From Reichenbachiella sp. 5M10 (lineage in GTDB: Bacteria > Bacteroidota > Bacteroidia > Cytophagales > Cyclobacteriaceae), in contig NZ_MDGR01000007.1 in NCBI RefSeq assembly GCF_002742335.1, positions 3,352,501 to 3,416,500 on the forward strand: a stretch of DNA of 64,000 nt, given 5' to 3'. Below, one piece after another: positions 34,958 to 44,660 of this stretch. Both the position numbers and the translations under genes were made by a program. Position 1 is the stretch's first letter. Each line of letters opens with the position of its first letter. Below the pieces are notes generated by a model. The model was not told where the DNA came from and did not search any database. It saw nothing but the letters and a program-made list of their open reading frames with translations.

Positions 34958-35985
34958 AGGGAAACAAAACCATCTTAATCACAGGAGGCGCAGGATTCAT
35001 CGGGTCTCACGTTGTACGCTACTTCGTAGAAAAATACCCAAACTATTCAATCCTCAACCTGGACAAACTAACCTACGCGGGCAACAAGGAGAACATCCAA
35101 GACATCACAGCTCCCAACTATCGTTTTATACAAGGTGACATCTGTGATGCAGACTTTCTTTCTACTTTGTTTGCTGAGGAAACCATCGAAGCAGTCATCC
35201 ATCTCGCAGCTGAGTCACACGTGGACCGTTCGATAGAAAACCCATTGGAGTTTGTACACACCAACGTCATCGGCACGGTCAACTTACTCAATGCCGCCAA
35301 AAAGCAGTGGAACCACGACATGACAGACAAGTTGTTTTACCATGTTTCTACAGACGAAGTATATGGTTCCTTGGCTGAAGGGGAATTTTTCTTAGAAACA
35401 ACCTCGTACGATCCGCAATCCCCGTACTCTGCTTCCAAAGCAAGTTCAGACCACTTTGTAAGGGCGTATCACAACACGTACAAACTCCCAATCGTACTAT
35501 CCAACTGTTCGAACAACTACGGTCCCAATCAATTCCCTGAGAAATTGATCCCAGTATGCATTCAAAACATCGTAGATAACAAAGCACTACCCATATACGG
35601 CCAAGGTGTCAATGTGCGTGACTGGCTGTTTGTATTTGATCACGTCACCGCGATAGACAAAGTTTTCCACGAAGGAAAAATTGGCGAGACATACAATATC
35701 GGAGGGTTCAACGAATGGAAAAACATCGACTTGGTCAAAACTCTATGTAAGATCATGGATAAAAAACTGGATCGAGAAGAAGGCTCCTCTGAAAAATTGA
35801 TTACCTATGTCACAGACAGAGCAGGGCATGATATGCGCTATGCGATAGACTCGACCAAAATCTCACAAGAGCTCAATTGGAAACCTTCGGTACAGTTTGA
35901 AGAAGGTCTAGAAAAAACAGTAGACTGGTACTTGGCCAACTCCACATGGTTAGACAATATCAAGACAGGTAACTATAGAAAATAG
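34954..35985 (+). CDS. rfbB: dTDP-glucose 4,6-dehydratase
   Basis: RfbB makes dTDP-4-keto-6-deoxyglucose, the branch point to rhamnose and other deoxysugars. The 343-residue protein has TGGAGFIGSH, HLAAESHVDRSI, STDEVYG, YSASKA with the catalytic Tyr and Lys, and NCSNNYGPNQFPEKL with the dehydratase-specific Asn/Glu region. I chose ATG 34954, which overlaps the galE stop as ATGA and puts the Rossmann motif near the N terminus; the longer frame from 34927 adds nine unlikely residues. rfbA, rfbC and rfbD are not adjacent. Confidence 0.95.
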   Translation: MKGNKTILITGGAGFIGSHVVRYFVEKYPNYSILNLDKLTYAGNKENIQDITAPNYRFIQGDICDADFLSTLFAEETIEAVIHLAAESHVDRSIENPLEFVHTNVIGTVNLLNAAKKQWNHDMTDKLFYHVSTDEVYGSLAEGEFFLETTSYDPQSPYSASKASSDHFVRAYHNTYKLPIVLSNCSNNYGPNQFPEKLIPVCIQNIVDNKALPIYGQGVNVRDWLFVFDHVTAIDKVFHEGKIGETYNIGGFNEWKNIDLVKTLCKIMDKKLDREEGSSEKLITYVTDRAGHDMRYAIDSTKISQELNWKPSVQFEEGLEKTVDWYLANSTWLDNIKTGNYRK

Positions 35986-36022
35986 TATTCTATAATTACC
36001 TTCGCGATCAATACTTTTTGCT

Positions 36023-37048
36023 ATGGTTATTTCATCAGAAGTCGTACTCAAACATTTGGTCATCCACCGTCTCGCTGAAGAAGGCCTCATCACATCCGTA
36101 GGCACTATCAACTCTCTAGACGATGATCTCAATCAACTTTTAGTCAATTACTTCTTCAAATCATTCAAAGAAGAAGAACGGTACCATTTCGAACATGAAA
36201 TAGAAGGAGAGGCAAACCTTGCCTTTCAATACGTCACGGAGATATTCGATGAGCCCAACACACTGCACGAACACTCCGTAGACCTAGCCAAACTTCTAGC
36301 AAGTCAATCCCAAAGTCAAAATATCAAAGACGGAGACTTTATCGTCTGCCACTTTGAGGATTGTGTCTTGGATGATGAGGTTACAGATGTAATTGGCATG
36401 TTCAAGGTCGAAAACAAAGAGACCTACATCAAGATCCTTGGGCAAGGGAATGAATTTAACATCGTTTCCGATGAGGGTATCAGTATCAATAAACTCGACA
36501 AAGGAGTATTGATATTCAACACTCAGCAAGAAGAGGGCTACCAAGTCCTCATGGTAGACATCACCAACAAAAACAATAGTGCACAATACTGGCAAAAAAG
36601 TTTTTTGGGTGTGGAAAAAACCATAGATGAGTACTATCAGACACAGAACCTAATCAACAACATTCAAGAGTTTGCTCAGGGTTCTTTTGAACAAGACGAG
36701 AAACCTGAAAAACTGGCTTTTGTCAACCAATCCATTGATTACCTCAAACAGAATCCGTTTTTCAACAAACAAGATTACGAAGAAAAAATACTACAAAGCC
36801 CAGAACTAATTGACCGTTTTGAGCATTTTCAAGAGAAAAAACAGGAAGAAAACCCAGAGCTAGATTTCAATCAATTTGACATTTCAAAACCGGCAATCAA
36901 GAACACAAAGAGATTTATCCGGTCGATCATCAAGCTCGATAAAAACTTCCATGTCTACGTACATGGCAACAAAGACCAAATTACACGAGGGTTTGATCCA
37001 GAAAAGAAAATGAACTATTACACACTGTATTTTAGCGAAGAATCCTAA
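36023..37048 (+). CDS. Nucleoid-associated protein, NdpA/YejK family
   Basis: The 341-residue protein matches the 37-kDa nucleoid-associated family: KHLVIHRLAEEG at the start, the GDFIVCHFEDCVLDD strand, LGIFKVENKETY-like GMFKVENKETYIKIL, and the C-terminal region with EKLAFVNQSIDYLKQNPFF and a KLDKNFHVYVHG segment. Such proteins bind DNA without known sequence preference. It has no operon partner and converges on the receiver gene. The segment TACTTTTTG just before its ATG (36023) is a spaced variant of the promoter element. Confidence 0.85.
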   Translation: MVISSEVVLKHLVIHRLAEEGLITSVGTINSLDDDLNQLLVNYFFKSFKEEERYHFEHEIEGEANLAFQYVTEIFDEPNTLHEHSVDLAKLLASQSQSQNIKDGDFIVCHFEDCVLDDEVTDVIGMFKVENKETYIKILGQGNEFNIVSDEGISINKLDKGVLIFNTQQEEGYQVLMVDITNKNNSAQYWQKSFLGVEKTIDEYYQTQNLINNIQEFAQGSFEQDEKPEKLAFVNQSIDYLKQNPFFNKQDYEEKILQSPELIDRFEHFQEKKQEENPELDFNQFDISKPAIKNTKRFIRSIIKLDKNFHVYVHGNKDQITRGFDPEKKMNYYTLYFSEES

Positions 37049-37060
37049 TCTCCCTGCATT

Positions 37061-37453
37061 TTAAGCGAATACTTCCTCCAGCTTTTCATTGGTAATGGGT
37101 TTGCTGACAAATGAAATGATATTCTCATTGTCATTAGCCTTGTCAATATCAGATTGAATCACAGAGGAAGTCACCATATACAGGCTGATTTTTTTTCTCA
37201 TCTCAGCAGGTAGCGTTTGGTAATCCTGCAAAAAATCCCATCCATTTTTGACAGGCATATTCACATCCAACATCACCAAATCTGGCAATTTCTCCGCATC
37301 ATCTGCATTCGCCTTAAAGAAGTCGAATGCCTCCTGACCATTGTAAAAACTGAGTATCTCACAATCGAAATTCTTCATTTCAATCTGCTTCTTGATGATC
37401 AATTGGAAGACCTGATCATCATCTATTACTGCTACCTTTCTTGTCTTACTCAT
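37061..37453 (-). CDS. Single-domain response regulator
   Basis: The 130-residue protein is only a receiver: acidic pocket DDD (11-13), phosphorylation site D63 (LVMLDVNMP), Thr/Ser switch (MVTSS) and the conserved KP Lys (SKPIT). It has no output domain. It is 19 bp downstream of a multi-PAS kinase on the same strand, the likely phosphodonor. Such stand-alone receivers usually act by binding partner proteins. Confidence 0.92.
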   Translation of the reverse strand: MSKTRKVAVIDDDQVFQLIIKKQIEMKNFDCEILSFYNGQEAFDFFKANADDAEKLPDLVMLDVNMPVKNGWDFLQDYQTLPAEMRKKISLYMVTSSVIQSDIDKANDNENIISFVSKPITNEKLEEVFA

Positions 37454-37472
37454 ATTTCGATTCTAATATAAA

Positions 37473-39833
37473 TTAATGGTCTGTACTTGTCAACTTTAAT
37501 GTTCCGAAATCGACAATAAACTTAGTACCTTTCCCTTCTTCACTTTCTATCTGTATGTTCCCACCGAGAGATTCTATCTGTGCCTTGGTAATAAACAAGC
37601 CCACTCCCCTAGCATCAGGATTGGTATGAAACGTCTTTCTCAACCCAAAAACCTTCGCTCCATGTTGCTTGAGATCAAGCCCTAACCCATTATCCTCAAT
37701 GGACAAGAAGCCTCTTCCATTCTTTTGCCAGCTGCGCAACTTTATGAATGCACTTTCACTTGATTTTTTATACTTGATCGCATTGGTTACCAGGTTCTGG
37801 ATGATACTCTCCAAGTAAATCTTGGGGTAAAAAATGGTCGGCATCTCAAATTTGATATCAAACTCAGCATCGGCCTGTGCAATCTGATCAACGATACTGT
37901 TGAGTATTTTTTCGAGAACCTCTTGAAAATACAAGGTTTTTCTCTGCTTGTCTAGCTCCCAGGATGTCTTGACCACATCATTGAGTTCAATAATGGTCTC
38001 ATCCAAATTTCGAATGGTCTTCCCTATATTCTCCCAGACGAATTGCTGTGTCGCTTCAGAAGGATCTATTTCCCTAATTTTGATCAACGAAAGCATATTT
38101 GTAATCGGCGCCCTCAGGTTGTGTGATGCGATATGAGCAAACTCCTCCAGCTGATTATTTTGTCTAGCGAGGTTTTCGTTGAGCGTCTTCAACTCCTTGT
38201 CACTTGCCAGTATTTTTCGTTCGGCAAGCTTTCGATCTGAGATGTCGTAAAAAGCAATCTGAATGGAGGGCTTCCCGTCATAATCAATTAGGGTCCCCAT
38301 TGCTTCTACCTCGATCACCGAACCGTCAACGCACAAAAATTTCTGCTCATTACGGTGAGCCCTTTTCGTCTTAAATATTTTATCAATCCTTTTCTTAGCG
38401 ACTTTCTTCGACTCTGGATGTACGAAACTCATTGCCTTTTTACCAATGAAATCATAAATACTATTGCCCTTCGCCAAATTTACCGTTTCGGTATTCACAT
38501 GTTTGATCACTCCATCGGTATGGATAATAATCCCCACAGGAGAGTTATCAAACAACAGCTGGTACCGGTTAGCGGCTTGAATCACCCGCTCTTCACTCTC
38601 ACGCAAATCACGCTCGACCCGACGAAGCAAGGTCACGTCGTTGAGGTTCATTATATGCTTGATCACTTGACCTTTCTTGTCTTTGATCATCGTCGCAGAC
38701 AGCATCACTTCAATGACATCTCCATTTTTCTTGACAAATTTCAATGCGATATCCTTGCAATAGCCTTTTTTTAGAAACAACGGCAAGACCTTGCGAATCG
38801 TAAAGGATCGACTATCCAAAGTCAAAAAATCAATGGCACGACGGCCGATCACATCCTTGCGCGAATAACCCGTACGTTCCAAAAAATAATCTCCCACTTC
38901 TATGATTACCCCCGACTGGTTCGTCGAGCTAAAAAATGCTGGAGTATTGTTGTAAAGTGCTTTGAATCGCTCCTCACTGTATTCGAGCTTACGCTGATTT
39001 TCTATCCTCTCAAGTTCTGCTGCTGCTCTTGCAGAAAATATTTGCAGTATCTTTTCATTGTGCTTGCCATAAGTGATAGGTTGCTCATAGAGGGCAAACA
39101 TGAATCCAATAGGCTTACCGAAAATCTGGTTATTATATAGTGGCACGCCAATAAACCCATTAAAGACCTGGATTTTATTGAGTTCAAACAAAGGAAACCT
39201 ATTTCTGAACCCTTGAGCAATCTCAAAATAACTATTGACGACTACCTCTTCGAATGGAGACCCTTCAACCTCCCACACTGTATTTTCTCTAATCTTTCCT
39301 TTGTGACAAACTGAGACCGACTCTAGATTGTCCTCGCGGTGATCGATCACGCATATCGCTGTATAGTCTGCTTTGAGTGCCTTTGACAATTGCAAAGTAA
39401 GTTGATCCAGATAGTCACGACCGGTAGACGAAGAAGTACCTTCGTAGATACTTTGAATCAAGTTGTAATACTCCAACAACTCATTTTCACGTTGCCTCTT
39501 CAGCGTAATTTCTTTGATAATCGCTAATACCTCATCTGGCTCATCTGGCTCCAAGAGTACTTCATAGTGCTTTTTCTGTCCTAAATAGTTGAGCGAAAAA
39601 TAAGCCACCTGTGACTCCTGCATATCCAAGCAGAGCTCAACCGACTCCACCACATCCACGAGATAATCCTGAGACTTGAGGTTGACACCATCCAAATCGA
39701 GCATCTGCAAAGCAGGGTCCGACTCAGGGTGACGATAACATTCCTTGACCCATCCATCACGACGGACCCGCAAGATGGGGTCTTTGACGATCTTTAACAA
39801 TCCGTATTTTGCCTCTGTAGGGGTCATATCCAT
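37473..39833 (-). CDS. Soluble multi-PAS/GAF hybrid-less sensor histidine kinase
   Basis: The 786-residue kinase has no membrane segment. In order: an N-terminal PAS-like segment (about 5-125), a GAF domain (about 145-290, GVPLYNNQIFGKPIGFMFAL), two PAS domains (about 305-415 and 425-550; each followed by a PAC-type strand such as EVMLSATMIKDKKGQVIKHI), then the HisKA dimerisation helix with H571 (HIASHNLRAPI) and the ATP-binding domain (NAIKYK, EDNGLGLD, GVGLFITKAQIESLGG). The input is cytoplasmic and unknown. It should pass phosphate to the receiver protein encoded just downstream. Confidence 0.92.
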   Translation of the reverse strand: MDMTPTEAKYGLLKIVKDPILRVRRDGWVKECYRHPESDPALQMLDLDGVNLKSQDYLVDVVESVELCLDMQESQVAYFSLNYLGQKKHYEVLLEPDEPDEVLAIIKEITLKRQRENELLEYYNLIQSIYEGTSSSTGRDYLDQLTLQLSKALKADYTAICVIDHREDNLESVSVCHKGKIRENTVWEVEGSPFEEVVVNSYFEIAQGFRNRFPLFELNKIQVFNGFIGVPLYNNQIFGKPIGFMFALYEQPITYGKHNEKILQIFSARAAAELERIENQRKLEYSEERFKALYNNTPAFFSSTNQSGVIIEVGDYFLERTGYSRKDVIGRRAIDFLTLDSRSFTIRKVLPLFLKKGYCKDIALKFVKKNGDVIEVMLSATMIKDKKGQVIKHIMNLNDVTLLRRVERDLRESEERVIQAANRYQLLFDNSPVGIIIHTDGVIKHVNTETVNLAKGNSIYDFIGKKAMSFVHPESKKVAKKRIDKIFKTKRAHRNEQKFLCVDGSVIEVEAMGTLIDYDGKPSIQIAFYDISDRKLAERKILASDKELKTLNENLARQNNQLEEFAHIASHNLRAPITNMLSLIKIREIDPSEATQQFVWENIGKTIRNLDETIIELNDVVKTSWELDKQRKTLYFQEVLEKILNSIVDQIAQADAEFDIKFEMPTIFYPKIYLESIIQNLVTNAIKYKKSSESAFIKLRSWQKNGRGFLSIEDNGLGLDLKQHGAKVFGLRKTFHTNPDARGVGLFITKAQIESLGGNIQIESEEGKGTKFIVDFGTLKLTSTDH

Positions 39834-40036
39834 ATATACCTAACCATCATCTTCCTACTCCGCAAACCCTAGGTGACACACTGTGAGAGTCATAGCTGAT
39901 CAACTTTTCTCGAAATGATTATTGTGCTACTTCACTTTTTAAAAATGTACCATAAGACTAAACTATAAATCCTAGATTCACAACTACGCCCTCAAATATT
40001 TCTCCCGCCTTTTTTCCACTCCGTTCTCAGCATTTC

Positions 40037-40068
40037 TTTGCTTAATAAGAGGGCATCTTCTAAATTTG
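40037..40068 (+). promoter_or_regulatory. Promoter of glyA-tatC-rpiB
   Basis: TTTG (40037-40040), 20 bases, then TAAATTTG (40061-40068) is a complete Bacteroidota promoter. It ends 23 bases before the glyA ATG and supports that start over the longer frame beginning at 40038. Confidence 0.75.
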
Positions 40069-40091
40069 CGCCTCATAGAAACCATTATATC

Positions 40092-41381
40092 ATGCAGAGA
40101 GATCTTGACGTATTCAACCTAATCGAAAAAGAAAGAGAGAGACAAGAAAGTGGAATAGAACTTATTGCTTCTGAGAACTTTGTGTCACCACAAGTGATGG
40201 AGGCCGCTGGGACGGTACTCACCAACAAATACGCCGAAGGTCTACCAGGCAAAAGATACTATGGTGGCTGTGAAGTCGTAGATCAAATCGAAGATATCGC
40301 TAGAAACAGAGCCAAAGAACTGTTCGGTGCAGAATGGGTCAACGTGCAGCCACACTCAGGTGCACAAGCGAATGCAGCGGTATTCTTGGCATGTTTGAAA
40401 CCAGGGGATGCAGTATTAGGTTTTGACTTGTCGCACGGCGGTCACCTCTCGCACGGTTCGCCCGTCAATATCTCAGGAAAATACTTTGACGCCAACTTCT
40501 ACGGCGTAGAAAAAGAAACAGGACTCATCGACATGGACAAAGTCGAGGAGAAAGCCAAAGCTGTAAAACCTAAATTAATCATCTGCGGAGCATCTGCTTA
40601 TTCTAGAGATTGGGATTACGCACGATTCAGAGCGATCGCTGATTCGGTCGGTGCTTTGCTATTGGCTGACATCTCTCACCCGTCTGGACTGATCGCCAAG
40701 GGTCTCTTAGAGGATCCTATGCCGCACTGTCACATAGTGACCACCACCACCCACAAAACACTCAGAGGACCAAGAGGCGGGATGATTTTGATGGGCGAAG
40801 ACTTTGAAAACCCATGGGGATTGAAAACACCAAAAGGCATCACTCGCATGATGTCGTCTGTTTTGGATTCGGGTGTATTCCCAGGTACACAAGGAGGGCC
40901 TCTAGAGCACATCATCGCAGCAAAAGCCATCGCGTTTGGCGAAGCGCTAACAGATGATTACATGCACTACGCACTCCAAGTCAAGAAAAACGCAGAGGTA
41001 ATGGCTGAGTCTTTCGTCAAAAGAGGCTACAACCTGATCTCAGGTGGCACAGACAACCACCTCATGCTGATCGATCTCGGTTCAAAAGGCATTACAGGAA
41101 AGGATGCTGAAAATGGGCTCGTTAGAGCTGAAATCACCGTCAACAAAAACATGGTACCATTTGATGAGCGTTCTCCGTTCGTCACCTCAGGTATCCGTGT
41201 AGGTACTGCCGCCATCACTTCTCGCCACATGAAAGATGGCGACATGGATCGCGTGGTAGAATTGATCGATACGGTATTGATGAACCTCGACAATGACGCT
41301 AAAATCAACGAAGTGAAAAACGATGTAAACACATGGATGAAAGACTTCCCTCTTTACACACAACTTGCTTCTTTGGTATAA
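40092..41381 (+). CDS. glyA: Serine hydroxymethyltransferase
   Basis: GlyA converts serine and tetrahydrofolate to glycine and methylene-tetrahydrofolate, the main one-carbon source. The 429-residue protein has [39 protein letters not shown] and the PLP lysine K222 in [14 protein letters not shown] 40092 starts the conserved domain; the 54 bp before it hold the promoter. tatC follows after 3 bp. Confidence 0.97.
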   Translation: MQRDLDVFNLIEKERERQESGIELIASENFVSPQVMEAAGTVLTNKYAEGLPGKRYYGGCEVVDQIEDIARNRAKELFGAEWVNVQPHSGAQANAAVFLACLKPGDAVLGFDLSHGGHLSHGSPVNISGKYFDANFYGVEKETGLIDMDKVEEKAKAVKPKLIICGASAYSRDWDYARFRAIADSVGALLLADISHPSGLIAKGLLEDPMPHCHIVTTTTHKTLRGPRGGMILMGEDFENPWGLKTPKGITRMMSSVLDSGVFPGTQGGPLEHIIAAKAIAFGEALTDDYMHYALQVKKNAEVMAESFVKRGYNLISGGTDNHLMLIDLGSKGITGKDAENGLVRAEITVNKNMVPFDERSPFVTSGIRVGTAAITSRHMKDGDMDRVVELIDTVLMNLDNDAKINEVKNDVNTWMKDFPLYTQLASLV

Positions 41382-41384
41382 ACT

Positions 41385-42233
41385 ATGAGTAACCTCCCCT
41401 TGGATCAAATGGATCCAGACGAACACGAAACAAACGAAATGTCGTTTCTTGATCATCTGGAAGAACTCCGGTGGCACATCATCAGAGCATTTATTGCGAT
41501 CGCTGTATTCACCGTCGGAGCATTTGCGTCCAAGGAGCTAGTTTTTGGCACTATCATTCTAGGGCCATCCAAAACGGACTTCTGGACCTATCGCTGGCTC
41601 TGTCAGTTAGGCGACCTCCTACAGACGCAAGCCATTTGCATCGATACACTGCCTTTTATCCTGCAAAGCAGACAGATGACAGGGCAGTTTACGATGCACA
41701 TCGCATCCTCCTTTGCGGTGGGACTCACCTGCGCTTTCCCTTATGCTTTTTGGGAGATTTGGAGATTTATCAGCCCAGGACTGTATATCAACGAAAAGAA
41801 AGTAGCCCGCGGAGCGGTCTTTTGGGTCAGCTTTCTATTTATGATAGGTGTGGCCTTTGGCTATCTGATCTTGACACCTCTCAGTGTCAATTTCCTGTCC
41901 AACTACCAGATCGACCCCTCGATTCTCAACGAGTTTGACATCATCTCGTATGTATCGACAGTGACCACACTGGTATTGGCTTGTGGATTGTTGTTTCAAC
42001 TCCCGATGGTGGTACTCTTCCTCACCAAAGCAGGAATCATCACTCCTGCAATCATGAAAGCCTACCGCAAGCACGGTATAGTGGTCATATTCTTTTTGGG
42101 AGCTTTGCTGACCCCTCCGGATCCGTTTAGCCAAGTATTGATAGCAATACCCCTCATTGGGCTCTATCAGATTAGCATCACAGTATCCAAAAGAGCCTTT
42201 AAGAATAGAGAAAAAGAATTAATTCAATTGTAA
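41385..42233 (+). CDS. tatC: Twin-arginine translocase subunit TatC
   Basis: TatC recognises the twin-arginine signal of folded exported proteins. The 282-residue protein has the conserved MSFLDHLEELRWHII start (the L-x-E-L-R signal-binding motif), then about six membrane helices, including FWEIWRFISPGLYINEKK and the TPPDPFSQVLIAIPLIGLYQ region. It has a longer first periplasmic loop with two Cys residues, as in other Bacteroidota TatC proteins. tatA/B are not nearby. Its operon with glyA and rpiB is 3 and 11 bp spaced. Confidence 0.95.
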   Translation: MSNLPLDQMDPDEHETNEMSFLDHLEELRWHIIRAFIAIAVFTVGAFASKELVFGTIILGPSKTDFWTYRWLCQLGDLLQTQAICIDTLPFILQSRQMTGQFTMHIASSFAVGLTCAFPYAFWEIWRFISPGLYINEKKVARGAVFWVSFLFMIGVAFGYLILTPLSVNFLSNYQIDPSILNEFDIISYVSTVTTLVLACGLLFQLPMVVLFLTKAGIITPAIMKAYRKHGIVVIFFLGALLTPPDPFSQVLIAIPLIGLYQISITVSKRAFKNREKELIQL

Positions 42234-42244
42234 ATAACAGCAAG

Positions 42245-42676
42245 ATGAAAATAGCAATAGGCGGTGATCATGCCGGATTTGAATACAAAAAAGACATCAT
42301 CACTCACTTACAAAAGTTAGGGCATGAGGTAGAAGATTTCGGACCAAATACTGCCGATTCGGTAGACTACCCCGATCATGTGCACCCTGTAGCTGACTCC
42401 ATCGAAGGTGGCAAAAACGAGCTAGGCATCTTGATCTGTGGTAGTGCCAATGGAGTAGCCATGACCGCCAACAAGCACCAAGACATCCGCGCAGGCCTCT
42501 GCTGGGAAGTAGAAGTAGCTGAACTCATTCGTCAGCACAATGACGCCAACATCATCTGTCTCCCCGCTCGTTTTGTCTCGCTGGACAAAGCCCTCGCAAT
42601 GGTAGACAAATTCGTCACCACGGAGTTCGAAGGTGGTAGACACCAGACCAGAGTCGATAAGATTCGTTGTGTTTGA
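42245..42676 (+). CDS. rpiB: Ribose-5-phosphate isomerase B
   Basis: RpiB interconverts ribose-5-P and ribulose-5-P in the pentose-phosphate pathway. The 143-residue protein has GGDHAGFEYK, DYPDHVHPVAD, the active-site Cys in ILICGSANGVAMTANKH, and IRAGLCWEVEVAELIRQHNDANIICLPARF, described by span (about 80-115). It is full length and last in the glyA-tatC-rpiB operon; a very long terminator follows. Confidence 0.93.
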   Translation: MKIAIGGDHAGFEYKKDIITHLQKLGHEVEDFGPNTADSVDYPDHVHPVADSIEGGKNELGILICGSANGVAMTANKHQDIRAGLCWEVEVAELIRQHNDANIICLPARFVSLDKALAMVDKFVTTEFEGGRHQTRVDKIRCV

Positions 42677-42686
42677 GTGACCATTT

Positions 42687-42747
42687 AGAAGATTGAATAA
42701 AAAGAAAGCACAACAGTTTGTTGTGCTTTCTTTTTATTCAATCTTCT
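42687..42747. terminator. Exceptionally long perfect terminator hairpin
   Basis: A 29-bp uninterrupted stem with only a 3-base loop separates rpiB from the convergent membrane-protein gene. It contains AAAAAG and its complement CTTTTT, so it can end transcripts from both sides. Confidence 0.93.
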
Positions 42748-42769
42748 TGCTCGTCAGAAAAACCGAACA

Positions 42770-44185
42770 TTAATCCAATAGCACATATACCCCCTCATGT
42801 ACTGGGTGCTCACGATACTGTGCAGCAATTGTAGGCATCATCTCAAACAGTTCTGGGACAACCTGCTTCTCATCGATGATCACTTCTGGCAATTCAGCAT
42901 TCAACTGTCGAAACACCTCCGCACTGTTGTCATAATAATCCAAATTACTCAGAAGCTCCTTAGACAACCTCCATTCCAAATAAGGTGTAGCTATGCTCGC
43001 CCGCTGATAATGTCTTAAACCCTCTCCAATTACCAGAATTTTCTTCCCTTCAGTCAACGTAGCATACTCGCTCTCTTGCACGATTAACTCATCAAACCCA
43101 ATGATTCTATCTACATACATCCACCCTTTGAGCGGAAAAAAAAAGTTGGACAACAACAACACAAGCACCAATAGAAAGCTAGCTTCTGCCAAAATCCAAT
43201 TCCTGATCAGCAGCAAATAATGCGTGATAAAAAATGCCCAAACTGGCACAAAATAAATAAACTGAAACGTAGACCTTTCTTTGAGTATGGTAAATGCAAA
43301 CAAGCCTGAAACCAAGAACATAAGCATCACACTCTGTATACGGCTTTGGAAATTGACAAACTTACCCATTTTATATACTTTGAATAAGCTAAAACCCAAT
43401 ATCGCTCCTGGCACCATGAGCATCAACAAAAAACCTTTGACTGACAAGTAATTATAAGCTCCAATCGACCACAGTGACTTGTATACATGGTGATAAAACA
43501 CCGAAAACCCATCGTTCCAATAAAAAAACAGAGCAGTCAATACCAAGACCATCAAAAACCCATAAAACAACAGCAGCATTCTCCTAAAGATAGATCCTGT
43601 ATACAGTAGAAGGGCTATCAGTGTCACCAAGACATAAAAAATAGAAGGAAGATAAAACATGGTTGCCACCCCCAAATAGATCCCTGTAAAAATGAATAAT
43701 TCGTCCTGCGTATGGTTGTCCATCCGCTTGAAGAGATTGTTGAGAGCCAGCAAAATAAACGTCATTGCCATCAATACTGGAGACAGTGTCATGAAATCAA
43801 AACAGAAGTTCATCGTGATCACATAAATCAGCGCCGGCACATACGAATTGGTATTATAGGCTTTATTTTTCAACATGATATTATTGAAAATCATGGCCTG
43901 AAATGCCACCAAAAGCATAGACATCAATTGATAACTGAGTCGGGATTTACCAAATAAAATATGGAGCCATTTGTACACAAACACTGATAGCGGCGCAGTA
44001 TAATCCCACACATCTCTATACATCAGCATCCCATCCTGACTCAACCTCTCCCCTAAGAGAAGCCACTTGAGTTCAGGCATTATAGGTGGCACTCCACTCA
44101 CGATGACAGACACTCTGATCAGGAGAAGAAGCAAGAAAGCTCCGAGCAATCTATAGGGATCATTGGCCTTGAAATAAGAAAGCAA
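42770..44185 (-). CDS. Polytopic membrane protein, GT-C/DUF6427-like
   Basis: The 471-residue protein has about eleven membrane helices up to residue 360, then a soluble C-terminal domain of about 110 residues. The N terminus MLSYFKANDPYRLLG and the loop GMLMYRDVWDYTAPLSVFVYKW resemble the first loop of GT-C-type lipid-linked sugar transferases, where an Asp is catalytic. The resemblance is limited and the enzyme role is only a suggestion. It is divergent from rbfA and shares no operon. It may be involved in envelope glycan transfer. Confidence 0.6.
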   Translation of the reverse strand: MLSYFKANDPYRLLGAFLLLLLIRVSVIVSGVPPIMPELKWLLLGERLSQDGMLMYRDVWDYTAPLSVFVYKWLHILFGKSRLSYQLMSMLLVAFQAMIFNNIMLKNKAYNTNSYVPALIYVITMNFCFDFMTLSPVLMAMTFILLALNNLFKRMDNHTQDELFIFTGIYLGVATMFYLPSIFYVLVTLIALLLYTGSIFRRMLLLFYGFLMVLVLTALFFYWNDGFSVFYHHVYKSLWSIGAYNYLSVKGFLLMLMVPGAILGFSLFKVYKMGKFVNFQSRIQSVMLMFLVSGLFAFTILKERSTFQFIYFVPVWAFFITHYLLLIRNWILAEASFLLVLVLLLSNFFFPLKGWMYVDRIIGFDELIVQESEYATLTEGKKILVIGEGLRHYQRASIATPYLEWRLSKELLSNLDYYDNSAEVFRQLNAELPEVIIDEKQVVPELFEMMPTIAAQYREHPVHEGVYVLLD

Positions 44186-44276
44186 TAAAGTAGCGGTTTA
44201 ATCTGACGTGATTCGAAAGACGAAAATACCTTTTTATTAAATATAATGTAAATTAATAGGGATATTTGCAGGAAAT

Positions 44277-44660
44277 ATGAGCGGAACAAGACAACTAAAA
44301 TATGCGGGGCTAATACAGAAAGACCTCAGCGAGATTTTCCAAAGAGATTCCAGACACTGGTTTGGCAAGGCATTTATCACGATTACAGAGGTACAGGTGA
44401 GTCCTGACTTGAGTTTTGCTAAGGTCTTCGTGAGCCTCATGATGGTAGATGATCCCGAAGGGTTCATCGAACAAATGGCTCAAAAGAAGCCCGAAATACG
44501 AAAGGCACTCGGCCTTAAAATTGGCAAACAAGTACGTATCGTACCCGAGTTGCATTTTGTCCTTGACAACACACAAGAACATGCACAAAACATTGAAGGC
44601 ATTCTCTCTCGACTACAGATTCCAAAAGAAAAACCAGAAGAGGACGGTTCAGAGGATTAA
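44277..44660 (+). CDS. rbfA: Ribosome-binding factor A
   Basis: RbfA assists maturation of the 16S rRNA 5' end. The 127-residue protein has the family start RQLKYAGLIQKDLSEIF, ITITEVQVSPDLSFAKVFVS and KQVRIVPELHFVLDNT. It is first in a tight run: the following permease ATG abuts its stop with no gap. Confidence 0.94.
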   Translation: MSGTRQLKYAGLIQKDLSEIFQRDSRHWFGKAFITITEVQVSPDLSFAKVFVSLMMVDDPEGFIEQMAQKKPEIRKALGLKIGKQVRIVPELHFVLDNTQEHAQNIEGILSRLQIPKEKPEEDGSED

